Part shown: piece by piece, positions 15,983 through 24,318 of the stretch | How positions within the stretch are numbered: position 1 is the first letter of the stretch | Layout of the letters: the number at the start of each line of letters is the position of its first letter | Assembly: GCF_030646015.1 (NCBI RefSeq) | Contig: NZ_JAUSLT010000166.1 | Coordinates: 1 to 32,500 of the forward strand | DNA length: 32,500 nucleotides | Reading direction: 5' to 3' | Source of the DNA: Bradyrhizobium sp. | Lineage (GTDB): Bacteria; Pseudomonadota; Alphaproteobacteria; Rhizobiales; Xanthobacteraceae | The notes under the pieces: model-generated | What the model saw: only the letters and a program-made list of their open reading frames with translations | Databases searched by the model: none | Told to the model about the DNA's origin: nothing | Made by a program: the position numbers and the translations under genes

Positions 15983-17584
15983 GTGACGGATACATACGAT
16001 TTCGTGGTGGTGGGCGGCGGCTCGGGCGGCTGCACGGTGGCGGGCCGGCTCTCCGAGGATCCCAAGACCTCGGTGGCGGTGCTGGACGCCGGCGGCAGGA
16101 ACGACAACTGGGTGGTGACCACGCCGTTCGCGCTGGCGCTGATGGTGCCGGGCAAGCTCAACAACTGGGCGTTCGACACCGTGCCGCAAAAGGGCCTCAA
16201 CGGCCGCATCGGCTATCAGCCGCGCGGCAAGGGACTCGGCGGCTCCTCGGCGATCAACGCCATGGTCTATATCCGCGGCCACCGCAGCGACTACGACCAA
16301 TGGGCCTCGCTCGGCAATCCCGGCTGGTCGTTCAGCGACGTGCTGCCCTATTTCAAGCGCTCCGAAGACAACGCCGATTTCGACGGCGAGTATCACGGCA
16401 AGGGCGGGCCGTTGTCCGTCAACAAATTGCGCACCGACAATCCGGTGCAGGAGATCTTCCTGCAAGGCGCGCGGGAAGGCCAGTTCCGGATCCGCGAGGA
16501 CTTCAATGGCGATGAGCATGAAGGCCTCGGCGTCTATCAGGTGACGCAGAAGAACGGCGAGCGCTGGAGCGCGGCGCGCGCCTATCTCCATCCGCATATC
16601 GGCAGCCGCGCCAATTTGCGCGTCGAGACATCAGCGCATGCCACCCGCATCCTGTTCGAAGGCGCGCGCGCGGTCGGCGTCGAATACAGGCAGGGCAAAG
16701 AGACAAAACAGATCCGGGCGCGGCGCGAGGTGATCGTCGCTTCCGGCGCGTTCCAGACCCCGCAACTGCTGATGCTGTCGGGCGTCGGCGACGCCGCCTC
16801 ACTCGGCAAGTACGGTATCGAAAGCCGGCATCATCTGCCCGGCGTCGGCCAGAACCTGCAGGACCACCCCGATTTCGTGTTCGGCTACATGTCGGACAAC
16901 CCGAACTTCAACGGCCTCTCGCTGAAGGGCATTCCGCGCCTGCTGCGCGCCATCAGCCAGTACCGCCGGGAACGCCGCGGACCGATGACCTCGAACTTCG
17001 CCGAATGCGGCGGCTTTCTGAAAACCCGCCCCGACCTCGACGTGCCCGACATCCAGCTGCATTTCGGCATGGCGATGGCCGACGACCACGGCCGCAAGCG
17101 CCACAGCGGCACCGGCTTTTCCATGCACGTCTGCCTGCTGCGCCCGAAGAGCCGCGGCAATGTCGCACTCGGCAGCGCCGATCCGCTCGCCCCTCCCCTG
17201 ATCGATCCGAATTTCCTGGGCGAAGAGGCCGATCTCGAATCCATGGTCGCGGGCTTCAAGGTGACGCGGCGGCTGCTGGAGACGCCGGCGCTGCGCGCCC
17301 TGCAGCAGAAGGACATGTTCACCGAAGGCGTCGAGACCGACGACCAGATCCGCACGCTGCTGCGCCAGCGCGTCGACACCGTCTATCACCCGGTCGGCAC
17401 CGCCAGGATGGGCAGCGACGCGATGGCCGTGGTCGACGCCAAACTGAAAGTCCACGGCCTCGAAGGCCTGCGCGTGGTCGACGCCTCCGTGATGCCGACC
17501 CTGATCGGCGGCAACACCAACGCACCGACCATCATGATCGGCGAGAAGGCCGCCGACATGATCAAGGCGGAGATGCGGGCTTAG
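15983..17584 (+). CDS. GMC-family FAD oxidoreductase (alcohol/choline dehydrogenase-like)
   Basis: A 533-residue glucose-methanol-choline oxidoreductase. The FAD-binding VVVGGGSGGCTVAGRLSED lies at residues 8-26; GLGGSSAINAMVYIRGH near 88-104 is GMC signature 1; ASGAFQTPQLLMLSGVG near 253-270 is signature 2. The C-terminus carries the active-site pair: His469 in YHPVGTARMG and Asn513 in GGNTNAPT. It oxidises a primary alcohol to an aldehyde with electrons passed to FAD and then to an acceptor; length and motifs fit the choline dehydrogenase/AlkJ group, and the substrate is not determined. Start: GTG 15983 after GGGGGAAAT. It probably works with the upstream aldehyde dehydrogenase, although a palindromic repeat separates them. 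Confidence 0.9.
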   Translation: MTDTYDFVVVGGGSGGCTVAGRLSEDPKTSVAVLDAGGRNDNWVVTTPFALALMVPGKLNNWAFDTVPQKGLNGRIGYQPRGKGLGGSSAINAMVYIRGHRSDYDQWASLGNPGWSFSDVLPYFKRSEDNADFDGEYHGKGGPLSVNKLRTDNPVQEIFLQGAREGQFRIREDFNGDEHEGLGVYQVTQKNGERWSAARAYLHPHIGSRANLRVETSAHATRILFEGARAVGVEYRQGKETKQIRARREVIVASGAFQTPQLLMLSGVGDAASLGKYGIESRHHLPGVGQNLQDHPDFVFGYMSDNPNFNGLSLKGIPRLLRAISQYRRERRGPMTSNFAECGGFLKTRPDLDVPDIQLHFGMAMADDHGRKRHSGTGFSMHVCLLRPKSRGNVALGSADPLAPPLIDPNFLGEEADLESMVAGFKVTRRLLETPALRALQQKDMFTEGVETDDQIRTLLRQRVDTVYHPVGTARMGSDAMAVVDAKLKVHGLEGLRVVDASVMPTLIGGNTNAPTIMIGEKAADMIKAEMRA

Positions 17585-17601
17585 GTTGATTGCCGCACTT
17601 G

Positions 17602-17744
17602 CTTCCTTCTCCCCTTGTGGGAGAAGGTGGCGCGGATGAAATCCGCGCCGGATGAGGGGTCTCTATCCGCGGAGACAGACCCCTCACCCGTCTCGAATGC
17701 GCGAGCGCATTCGATCCACCCTCTCCCACAAGGGGAGAGGGAAG
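17602..17744. repeat. Intergenic palindromic repeat, CTTCTCCCCTTGTGGGAG type
   Basis: A 143-bp element between convergent genes. The left arm CTTCTCCCCTTGTGGGAGAAG is answered by CTCTCCCACAAGGGGAGAG at the right; inside, GGATGAGGGGTCT pairs with AGACCCCTCACCC. It fills the gap between the GMC and SDR stop codons and could double as a bidirectional transcription end. Confidence 0.85.
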
Positions 17745-17756
17745 TCAGCGTTGCCG

Positions 17757-18518
17757 TCACGTCAGCAGAAACCCGCCATCCACGGTCACCACACTGCCGG
17801 TCATGTAGCGCGACGCATTCGAGGCCAGCAGCATGATGGCGCCGTCGAGGTCGGACTCGGCGCCGACGTGACGCTGCGGAATCCGCTTGGCCAGTTTCTC
17901 GCCCGCCGGCGTTGCCCAGAATTCGTGGTTCATCTCGGTGTCGATATAGCCCGGCGCCAGCGCGTTGACGCGGATGCGATTGCCGGCCAGTTCCAGCGCC
18001 ATCGATTTGGTGGCCTGGATGATGCCCGCCTTCGAGATGGTGTAGGGCGAGAGAAACTTCATCACGCCGAAGCCGAGCACCGAGGCGACATTGACGATGT
18101 TGCCTTCCTGCTTGCGCGCGATCATCCGCCGCGCCAGCTCGGTCGCCGTGAAATAGGCACCCTTCAGGTTGGCGTTGATGACGGCGTCCCAGTCCGCCTC
18201 GGTCTGGTCGACCGCGAGCTTTTCGATGGCGATGCCGGCATTGTTGATGAGCACGCTGACCGGGCCGAGAGCGGCCTCGGCGCTGTCGATCGCACTGGCG
18301 ATCGAGGCGGTATCGGTGACGTCCATCTGCACCGCGACGGCGCGGCCGCCCTTGGCCCGGATTTCATCCTCCAGGCTCTTCAGCTTGGCGGTCTGGCGCG
18401 CCGCCAGCACCACCGCGGCGCCATGGGCGGACAGCACGCGGGCGAACTGCCGCCCCAGTCCCTGCGAGGCGCCGGTGACGAGTATGATTTCTTTACTGAC
18501 GTCGAACAGGCCGGACAT
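17757..18518 (-). CDS. Short-chain dehydrogenase/reductase (classical SDR)
   Basis: A 253-residue classical SDR with all key parts: TGASQGLG (15-22, cofactor binding), INNAG (91-95), Ser146, Tyr159 and Lys163 in SPYTISKAG, and the C-terminal GSVVTVDGGF. It reversibly oxidises an alcohol/ketone with NAD(P)H; DVTD at the second-strand end and ARQ after strand 2 suggest NADP may be used. ATG at 18518 is preferred over 18548 because GAGGAA sits 7 bp before it. It is convergent with the GMC gene and divergent from the next SDR. Confidence 0.88.
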   Translation of the reverse strand: MSGLFDVSKEIILVTGASQGLGRQFARVLSAHGAAVVLAARQTAKLKSLEDEIRAKGGRAVAVQMDVTDTASIASAIDSAEAALGPVSVLINNAGIAIEKLAVDQTEADWDAVINANLKGAYFTATELARRMIARKQEGNIVNVASVLGFGVMKFLSPYTISKAGIIQATKSMALELAGNRIRVNALAPGYIDTEMNHEFWATPAGEKLAKRIPQRHVGAESDLDGAIMLLASNASRYMTGSVVTVDGGFLLT

Positions 18519-18697
18519 GACGAAATTCCTCGGGGCGCTTTTGGGCATCCCTCATACGGCGATTTTGGCCGGGTGCAAAGCCGGGGTCGCGGATATGCAT
18601 TTCGGCCGTGCGCCATCCCCTTATCAAGCGCGCCCAGGTTGGCTACAAGGGTCCGGACTAGACCTCAAAAAACACCAGACATAACGGGAGTGAGACA

Positions 18698-19483
18698 GTG
18701 GATCTTGGAATCAAAGGCCGCCGCGCCATCGTTTGCGCATCGAGCAAGGGCCTCGGCCGCGCCTGCGCCATCGCGCTCGCCAATGAAGGCGTCCATGTGA
18801 CGCTGACCGCCCGCGGCGCCGAGGCGCTGAAGAAGACCGCCGACGAAATCCGTAAATTGAGCCCCGGCGTCACCGTGACCGAGGTGGTCGGCGATATCAC
18901 CACCCCTGAGGGACGCGCGGCCGCGCTGAAGGCCTGCCCGGATCCGGATATCCTGGTCAACAACGCCGGCGGCCCGCCGCCCGGCGATTTCCGCAACTGG
19001 ACCCGCGACGACTGGATCAAGGCGATCGACGCCAACATGCTGACGCCGATCGAGCTGATCAAGGCCACGGTGGATGGCATGATGGCGCGCAAATTCGGCC
19101 GCATCGTCAACATCACCTCGGCCGCGGTGAAGGCGCCGATCGAGGTGCTGGGGCTGTCCAACGGCGCCCGCGCCGGCCTCACCGGCTTTTGCGCCGGCGT
19201 CGCGCGGAAAACCGTGATCAACAACGTCACCATCAACGGCCTGTTGCCGGGCCCGTTCGACACCGACCGCCTGCGCGGCCCGGTCGCCAAGATCGACGCC
19301 GAGAAGCGCGGCATCACGGTCGATCAGTTGCTGGCGGAGCGGGCCAAGCTCAATCCCGCCGGGCGCTTCGGCGACCCCGAGGAATTCGGTCAGGCCTGCG
19401 CGTTTCTCTGCGGCGCCAAGGCCGGCTTCATCACCGGGCAGAACATCCTGCTCGACGGCGGCGCCTTCCCGGGCACGCTGTAA
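18698..19483 (+). CDS. SDR-fold protein lacking the catalytic Tyr-Lys pair
   Basis: A 261-residue SDR-family protein. Cofactor and fold motifs are kept: CASSKGLGRA (13-22), DILVNNAGG (84-92), NITSAAV with Ser141, and a C-terminal GQNILLDGGAF. At the catalytic positions the usual YxxxK reads SNGAR: Ser154 replaces Tyr and Arg158 replaces Lys (in LGLSNGARAGL). Related SDR subfamilies with this pattern exist, often annotated as FabG-like, so activity may use another residue or be lost. Start is GTG 18698, with GGGAG nine bases upstream; the leader GGGAGTGAGACA recurs before the gene at 21643. Its stop abuts the next gene's start with no gap, so the two are co-translated. Confidence 0.87.
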   Translation: MDLGIKGRRAIVCASSKGLGRACAIALANEGVHVTLTARGAEALKKTADEIRKLSPGVTVTEVVGDITTPEGRAAALKACPDPDILVNNAGGPPPGDFRNWTRDDWIKAIDANMLTPIELIKATVDGMMARKFGRIVNITSAAVKAPIEVLGLSNGARAGLTGFCAGVARKTVINNVTINGLLPGPFDTDRLRGPVAKIDAEKRGITVDQLLAERAKLNPAGRFGDPEEFGQACAFLCGAKAGFITGQNILLDGGAFPGTL

Positions 19484-20473
19484 GTGAAGGCGGTCTGGTA
19501 TGAGCGCACGGGTGCCGCACCCGATATCCTGAGCTTCGGCGACATGCCGACGCCAACGGCCGGCCCGGGCGAAGTCCGGATCCGGCTGGAAGCTTCGGGC
19601 ATCAATCCCGCCGATGTCGGGCGCCGCGCCGGCAGCTATCGCGCGATGGAGTTTCCTCGCGTGATACCGAACAGCGACGGTGCCGGGATCATCGACCAGA
19701 TCGGCGGCGGCGTCACCCGGCTCAGCGTCGGGCAGCGGGTCTGGCTGTTCAACGGCCAGCGCAACGGCCGCGCCTTCGGCACCGCGGCCGAGTACATTGC
19801 GCTGGCCGAACAACTGGTGACGCCGCTGCCGGACGATGTGTCGTTCGCGGCCGGCGCCACGCTCGGCATTCCCGGCATGACCGCATGGTGCGGCCTGTAC
19901 AGCGACGGACCAATCGCCGGCCGGACCGTGCTGGTCACCGGCGGCGCCGGCGCGGTCGGTCATTATGCCGTGCAGCTGGCGAAATGGGGCGGCGCGCGGG
20001 TGATCGCCACGGTCAGTTCCGCCTTCAAGGCGGAGCAGGCGCGGCTGGCCGGCGCCGACCTCGTGATCAACTACAAGACCGAGGACGTCGTCGCCAAGGC
20101 GATGGCTTTTACCGAAGGGCGCGGCGTCGATCGCGTGGTCGACGTCGATTTCGGCGGCAACATCGCCACCACGCTTAAACTGATGGCGATGAATTCAACG
20201 ATTGCGGTCTACGCCACCAACGGCAATCGCAGCCCTGTGGTGCCGATGCGCGAACTGATGGAGCGATGCATCACGCTGCGCGCGCTGGTGCTGTTCGCGC
20301 TGCCGCAACCGTTGCTGGCGGCGGCGCAGGCCGACATCTCGAAATGGCTCGCCGCGGGAAAACGCATCCACAACATCGCCGCGCAGTTTCCATTGTCGGA
20401 AACCGCGCAGGCCCACCTCGCCGTGGAGAGGGGCGACAAGCTGGGAACCGTGGTGGTCGACTGCGCGCGGTAG
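19484..20473 (+). CDS. Quinone oxidoreductase-like MDR (zinc-free alcohol dehydrogenase superfamily)
   Basis: A 329-residue medium-chain dehydrogenase/reductase. N-terminal GroES-like domain (RIRLEASGINPADVGRRAG), then Rossmann domain with VTGGAGAVGHYAVQLAKWGGA around residues 151-171 and ADLVINYKTEDV. The Cys zinc ligands of true alcohol dehydrogenases are not seen, so this fits NADPH:quinone reductase/enoyl reductase-like MDR enzymes reducing an activated double bond or quinone. GTG at 19484 follows directly after the SDR stop at 19483, so the two are translationally coupled and may act in sequence. Confidence 0.87.
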   Translation: MKAVWYERTGAAPDILSFGDMPTPTAGPGEVRIRLEASGINPADVGRRAGSYRAMEFPRVIPNSDGAGIIDQIGGGVTRLSVGQRVWLFNGQRNGRAFGTAAEYIALAEQLVTPLPDDVSFAAGATLGIPGMTAWCGLYSDGPIAGRTVLVTGGAGAVGHYAVQLAKWGGARVIATVSSAFKAEQARLAGADLVINYKTEDVVAKAMAFTEGRGVDRVVDVDFGGNIATTLKLMAMNSTIAVYATNGNRSPVVPMRELMERCITLRALVLFALPQPLLAAAQADISKWLAAGKRIHNIAAQFPLSETAQAHLAVERGDKLGTVVVDCAR

Positions 20474-20496
20474 AGGCTGATCGAGCGAACTCTTGT

Positions 20497-20526
20497 TTAC
20501 CCTCCCCTGGAGGGGGGGGGGGGTAA
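20497..20526. repeat. Half copy of a CCCTCCCCTGGAGGGG repeat ending in a G12 run
   Basis: TTACCCTCCCCTGGA is followed by a run of 12 G (20512-20523), then TAAG. The same outer arm starts the full element at 30633-30805. The run lies 35 bp before the first MBL-fold gene. Confidence 0.7.
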
Positions 20527-20558
20527 GAGATCATCAACAACACGCGGGGAAACGCCGG

Positions 20559-21407
20559 ATGCATTGGAAGATCGGCAAAGTCAGGATCACGAAAATCGTC
20601 GAACTGGAGACGGTCGGCAGCACGCGATTCATCCTGCCGCTGGCCACGAACGAAGAAATCCAGAAACTGCCCTGGCTGATTCCGCATTTCGCGACCGAGG
20701 AAGGCCGGCTGAAAATGTCGATCCATTCGCTTGTGGTGGAAACGCCGACGCGGCGAATCGTGGTCGATACCGGGCTCGGCAACGACAAGGAAGGCCGCAA
20801 AGTGCCGACCTGGAATAACCGCAACGACCCCTTCCTCGAAACCATGACCGCGGCGGGCTTTGCGCCCGACAGCATCGACACCGTGCTGTGCACGCACCTG
20901 CATGTCGATCATGTCGGCTGGAACACAAGGCTCGTTGGCGGCCAATGGGTGCCGACCTTCGCCAATGCGCGCTATGTGTTCGGCCGGACCGAATATGAGC
21001 ACTGGCGCGACCACAGCGACGAGAGCGACAAGCTCGCGGTCTTCAATGACTCGGTCAAGCCGATCGCGGATGCCGGCCGCGCCGACCTGGTCGCCAGCGA
21101 CGCCAGGCTGTGCGACGAGATCACCCTGATCCCGACGCCCGGCCACAGCCCGGGCCATATGAGCATCCATATTCAGTCGGACGGCGAACAGGGCCTACTG
21201 ACCGGCGACGTCGCCCACCATCCCTGCCAGATGGCGCATCTCGACTGGTCGTCGACCGCCGATTCCGATCCCTCGCAATCGCCAGTGACGCGGCGAGAGC
21301 TGTTCGGACGCTTCGCCGATACGCCGACGCTGGTCATCGGCGGCCACTTCAACGCCGGCCACATCAGGCGCGACGGCGACGCCTTCAAATTCGTGGCGCT
21401 GGCGTGA
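20559..21407 (+). CDS. Metallo-beta-lactamase-fold hydrolase (first paralogue)
   Basis: A 282-residue MBL-fold metalloenzyme. The metal motif THLHVDHVGW gives His113, His115, Asp117 and His118; further ligands are the His in PTPGHSPGHMS and the Asp in LLTGDVAHH, with a last His in IGGHFNAGH. It is of the lactonase/hydrolase-like group and has no signal peptide, so it is cytoplasmic. The substrate is unknown; a lactone or thioester would fit the redox neighbours. ATG at 20559 is the first codon of the conserved N-terminus (MHWKIGKVRITKIVE); a frame from 20493 would read through the repeat. The protein is clearly related to the MBL protein at 23247. Confidence 0.88.
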   Translation: MHWKIGKVRITKIVELETVGSTRFILPLATNEEIQKLPWLIPHFATEEGRLKMSIHSLVVETPTRRIVVDTGLGNDKEGRKVPTWNNRNDPFLETMTAAGFAPDSIDTVLCTHLHVDHVGWNTRLVGGQWVPTFANARYVFGRTEYEHWRDHSDESDKLAVFNDSVKPIADAGRADLVASDARLCDEITLIPTPGHSPGHMSIHIQSDGEQGLLTGDVAHHPCQMAHLDWSSTADSDPSQSPVTRRELFGRFADTPTLVIGGHFNAGHIRRDGDAFKFVALA

Positions 21408-21418
21408 AGCGAAGGAAT

Positions 21419-21542
21419 CGTAGGGTGGGCAAAGCCAGCGGGTCGCGCGAATGCGCGCTGCCGATGGCGTGCCCACCATTCGCAACGGCATTGTCGATGG
21501 ATGGTGGGCACGGCGCGAAGGGGCGCCTTTGCCCACCCTACG
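21419..21542. repeat. Intergenic palindromic repeat, CGTAGGGTGGGCAAAG type
   Basis: A 124-bp element with perfect 16-bp terminal inverted repeats (CGTAGGGTGGGCAAAG/CTTTGCCCACCCTACG) and an inner pair CGTGCCCACCATTC and GATGGTGGGCACG. It lies between the first MBL gene and the FAH-family gene; MITE-like size and termini. Confidence 0.88.
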
Positions 21543-21642
21543 CAGCGGACCTGCAATGCAGCGGGCAGTCAGCCATTGAATTTCCCCGCCCGCTGTTCCA
21601 TGAAGCATCCAGGCAAGTAAGACCTTCAAAAGGGAGTGAGAC

Positions 21643-22485
21643 ATGAAGCTCGTTCGTTACGGGGCCAAGGGCCAGGAAAAGCCCGGCCTGATCGACAAAT
21701 CGGGTCAGCTGCGCGACCTCTCCGCCCATCTGAAGGACCTTGACGGCGAGGCCTATTCGCCGGCCTCGCTCGCCAAACTCGCCGGCCTCGATGCATCGAA
21801 GCTGCCCGCCGTCGACGGCAAGCCGAGGATCGGGGCGCCGGTGGGCGGCGTGCCCAAATTCATCGCCATCGGCCTCAATTATTCCGACCACGCCGCCGAA
21901 GTGGGCATGCCGATACCGGCCGAACCCATCATCTTCATGAAGGCCATCAACAGCCTGTGCGGCCCCAACGACGCCGTGGAGAAGCCGCGCGGCTCGACCA
22001 AGCTCGACTGGGAAGTCGAAATCGCCATCATCATCGGCACCCGCGCCAAATACGTCACCGAGGCCGACGCGCTCAACCACGTCGCCGGCTATTGCGTCTG
22101 CAACGACGTCTCCGAGCGCAATTTCCAGATCGAGCGCCTGGGCCAGTGGACCAAGGGCAAATCGCACGACACCTTCGGCCCGCTCGGCCCGTGGGTCGCC
22201 ACCAAGGACGAGATCGCGGACGTGCAGAAACTGTCGATGTGGCTCGACGTCAACGGCAAGCGCTGCCAGACCGGCTCGACCGCGACCATGATCTTCGGCG
22301 TCGCCAAGATCGTTTCCTACGTCTCCCAATTCATGACGCTGATGCCCGGCGACATCATCACCACAGGCACGCCGCCCGGCGTCGGCTCCGGCATGAAGCC
22401 GCCGAAGTTCCTCAATGTCGGCGACGTGGTCACGCTCGGCATCGAGGGCCTCGGCGAACAGCGCCAGGAAATCGTCGCGGCGTGA
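21643..22485 (+). CDS. Fumarylacetoacetate hydrolase-family protein
   Basis: A 280-residue FAH-fold protein, typical of C-C bond hydrolases, decarboxylases, lyases and acylpyruvate hydrolases of aromatic or ketoacid catabolism. After an N-terminal cap (residues 1-65), the FAH core begins at KFIAIGLNYSDHAAE. Metal ligands are Glu124 and Glu126 in DWEVEIAIIIG and Asp155 in NDVSERNFQ. Later motifs are GPLGPWV and PGDIITTGTPPGVG, characteristic of the subgroup with ureidoglycolate lyase-like and 2-keto-3-deoxy-fuconate-type members. ATG at 21643 follows GGGAGTGAGAC. The specific substrate cannot be read from sequence. Confidence 0.9.
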   Translation: MKLVRYGAKGQEKPGLIDKSGQLRDLSAHLKDLDGEAYSPASLAKLAGLDASKLPAVDGKPRIGAPVGGVPKFIAIGLNYSDHAAEVGMPIPAEPIIFMKAINSLCGPNDAVEKPRGSTKLDWEVEIAIIIGTRAKYVTEADALNHVAGYCVCNDVSERNFQIERLGQWTKGKSHDTFGPLGPWVATKDEIADVQKLSMWLDVNGKRCQTGSTATMIFGVAKIVSYVSQFMTLMPGDIITTGTPPGVGSGMKPPKFLNVGDVVTLGIEGLGEQRQEIVAA

Positions 22486-22500
22486 CGTTTCCATCAACTC

Positions 22501-22588
22501 GTCATGCCCGGGCTTGACCCGGGCATCCACGCCTAAGCCGTCTCACGGGAAGAAAGACGTGGATGGCCGGGTCAAGCCCGGCCATGAC
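22501..22588. repeat. Intergenic palindromic repeat, GTCATGCCCGGGCTTGACCC type
   Basis: An 88-bp element made of two GTCATGGCCGGG-type units in inverted orientation: 22501-22530 and 22559-22588. Each unit is itself a hairpin (GCCCGGGCTTGACCCGGGC and GGCCGGGTCAAGCCCGGCC). Outer ends are GTCATG/CATGAC. A single unit recurs at 28269-28298. It ends 25 bp before the GST start codon. Confidence 0.88.
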
Positions 22589-22613
22589 GGAGGAAAGCAA
22601 AAGGACGTCAATA

Positions 22614-23231
22614 ATGAAACTCTCCTTCTCCCCGGCCTCGCCGTTCGCCCGCAAGGTGCGCATTGCCGCGATCGAACTCGGCCTGATCGACAGAATCGAA
22701 TTTATCTCGGCCACCGTGGTGCCGGGCCAGCCCAATGACGAGTATTCGCGCATCACGCCGCTGAAGAAGCTGCCGGTGCTGATCCTCGACAATGGCGACG
22801 TCATTCTCGATTCCTACGTCATCGTGGAATATCTCGACGAACTCGCCGGCGGCGGAAAGCTGGTTCCGGCATCGGGCGCGACGCGATGGAAGGTCAAGAG
22901 CGATCACTCCATGCTGCAGGGCATGCTCGATTCGATGCTGCTGTGCCGCTACGAAAAGATGGTGCGGCCGGAGCCGCAGCGCTGGCAGGCCTGGGCCGAC
23001 GATCACTGGGCCCGCGCCTGGAACGGCATGGCACGGTTCGAGAAACAGACCGAGATGCTGGCGCGGCCGCAACTCGATATCGCGCAGATCGCGCTGGTCT
23101 GCGTGCTCGGCTATGCCGACTTCCGCTTCGCCGATTGCGGCTGGCGCAAGGCCTTCCCGAAGCTCGACGCCTTCCACGAAAAGATGCTGGAACGTCCGTC
23201 GGTCAAGATCTCGGTGCCGCCGCCGGCGTAA
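22614..23231 (+). CDS. Glutathione S-transferase
   Basis: A 205-residue soluble GST. The thioredoxin-like N-terminal domain begins MKLSFSPASPFARKVRIAAI, where Ser6/Ser9 are the candidate glutathione-activating residues; cis-proline LPVLILDNGDVILDSYVIVEY gives Pro near 57 and the DS glutathione contact. An all-helical C-terminal domain follows (residues 85-205). ATG at 22614 follows AAGGACGTCAATA; the frame from 22563 reads through the repeat. It may take part in glutathione-dependent steps of the surrounding catabolic set or general detoxification. The family is broad and substrate unknown. Confidence 0.9.
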   Translation: MKLSFSPASPFARKVRIAAIELGLIDRIEFISATVVPGQPNDEYSRITPLKKLPVLILDNGDVILDSYVIVEYLDELAGGGKLVPASGATRWKVKSDHSMLQGMLDSMLLCRYEKMVRPEPQRWQAWADDHWARAWNGMARFEKQTEMLARPQLDIAQIALVCVLGYADFRFADCGWRKAFPKLDAFHEKMLERPSVKISVPPPA

Positions 23232-23246
23232 CGGGCAGGAATAACC

Positions 23247-24116
23247 ATGACTCTCAAATTTACCGTCGGCGATCTCACCATCCATCGCCTGATCGAGCAG
23301 GAAACCACCTTCCTGCCGGCGCTGGATATGCTGCCCGGGCTGACGACGGAACAACTCGCCGAAAACCGAGCCTGGATGCAGCAGGCCGGAGCGCTCGACG
23401 CCAACGATGTGCTGATCCTGTGTTTCCAGTCCTATGTCGTGAAGACGCCGCACCACACCATCCTGGTCGACAGCTGCATCGGCAACGACAAGCCGCGGCC
23501 GCTGCGCCCGAAATGGAACATGAAGACCGACGACACCTATCTGCGCGCGCTGGGTGCAGCCGGTTTTTCAGTCAATGACATCGACTTCGTGATGTGTACC
23601 CATCTGCATGTCGACCACGTCGGCTGGAACACGCGGCTGGAGAACGGCCACTGGGTGCCGACCTTTCCCAACGCACGCTACGTGTTCGGCAAGAGCGAGT
23701 TCGACTACTGGACCGAACAGAACGCCAAGACGCCGGTGCCGCCGTTCGGCGACAGCGTGCTGCCGGTGGTCGAAGCAGGTAAAGCCGAGATCGTGCGCGA
23801 CGATTACGCTATCGGCGACCACACGCGGATCCTGCCGACGCCGGGCCACACCCCGGGGCATGTCGCATTCACCTTCGGCCGCGGCAGGGACGACGCGGTA
23901 TTCTCCGGCGATTTGATGCACTCGCCGCTGCAGACGCGCTATCCGGAGCTGTCGGTGAAATTCGACGTCGATCAGGCGGCGGCGGCCGCGACGCGGCGCG
24001 GTTTCCTGGAGCGCTATTGCGACACCGACACGCTGTGCTGCACCGCGCATTTTCCCTCGCCCTCGACGGGGAGGATCCGGCGGCTGGGCAACGGGTTTTC
24101 GTGCGAGGCGGTTTAG
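23247..24116 (+). CDS. Metallo-beta-lactamase-fold hydrolase (second paralogue)
   Basis: A 289-residue MBL-fold protein with His119, His121, Asp123 and His124 in THLHVDHVGW, then PTPGHTPGHVAF, FSGDLMHS and TAHFPSPSTG. It shares long stretches with the MBL protein at 20559, notably CTHLHVDHVGWNTRL and VPTF.NARYVFG, so the two arose by duplication. The N-terminal 70 residues and the C-terminal region after the metal ligands are more diverged, suggesting different substrates. ATG at 23247 lies 15 bp after the GST stop with AGGAATAACC before it, so it is co-transcribed with the GST. Confidence 0.89.
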   Translation: MTLKFTVGDLTIHRLIEQETTFLPALDMLPGLTTEQLAENRAWMQQAGALDANDVLILCFQSYVVKTPHHTILVDSCIGNDKPRPLRPKWNMKTDDTYLRALGAAGFSVNDIDFVMCTHLHVDHVGWNTRLENGHWVPTFPNARYVFGKSEFDYWTEQNAKTPVPPFGDSVLPVVEAGKAEIVRDDYAIGDHTRILPTPGHTPGHVAFTFGRGRDDAVFSGDLMHSPLQTRYPELSVKFDVDQAAAAATRRGFLERYCDTDTLCCTAHFPSPSTGRIRRLGNGFSCEAV

Positions 24117-24165
24117 CTCGTCCGCTGCCGCTCGAGAGTTTTGCAAGCGCATGAGGAGCGCTCAG

Positions 24166-24293
24166 TGCCACCTCTCCCTCTGGGAGAGGTCGCGAGCACT
24201 GGCGAGCGGGTGAGGGGTTACGGTCTTTCGATAGTCCGTAACCCCTCACCCGGCGCTACGCGCCGACCTCTCCCGAAGGGAGAGGTGTGGCAC
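24166..24293. repeat. Intergenic palindromic repeat, TGCCACCTCTCCC type
   Basis: A 128-bp element with outer arms TGCCACCTCTCCC and GGGAGAGGTGTGGCA and an inner pair GGTGAGGGGTTACGG/CCGTAACCCCTCACC around TCTTTCGATAGT. It fills the gap between convergent MBL and ogt genes and is a likely transcription barrier. Confidence 0.87.
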
Positions 24294-24318
24294 CGGGCTT
24301 TATCGCACCACCCATGCA

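Noticed and set aside
18665..19963. 432-residue minus-strand frame opposite the SDR and MDR genes
   Set aside because: It crosses two coupled plus-strand genes with clear motifs and has no domain of its own.
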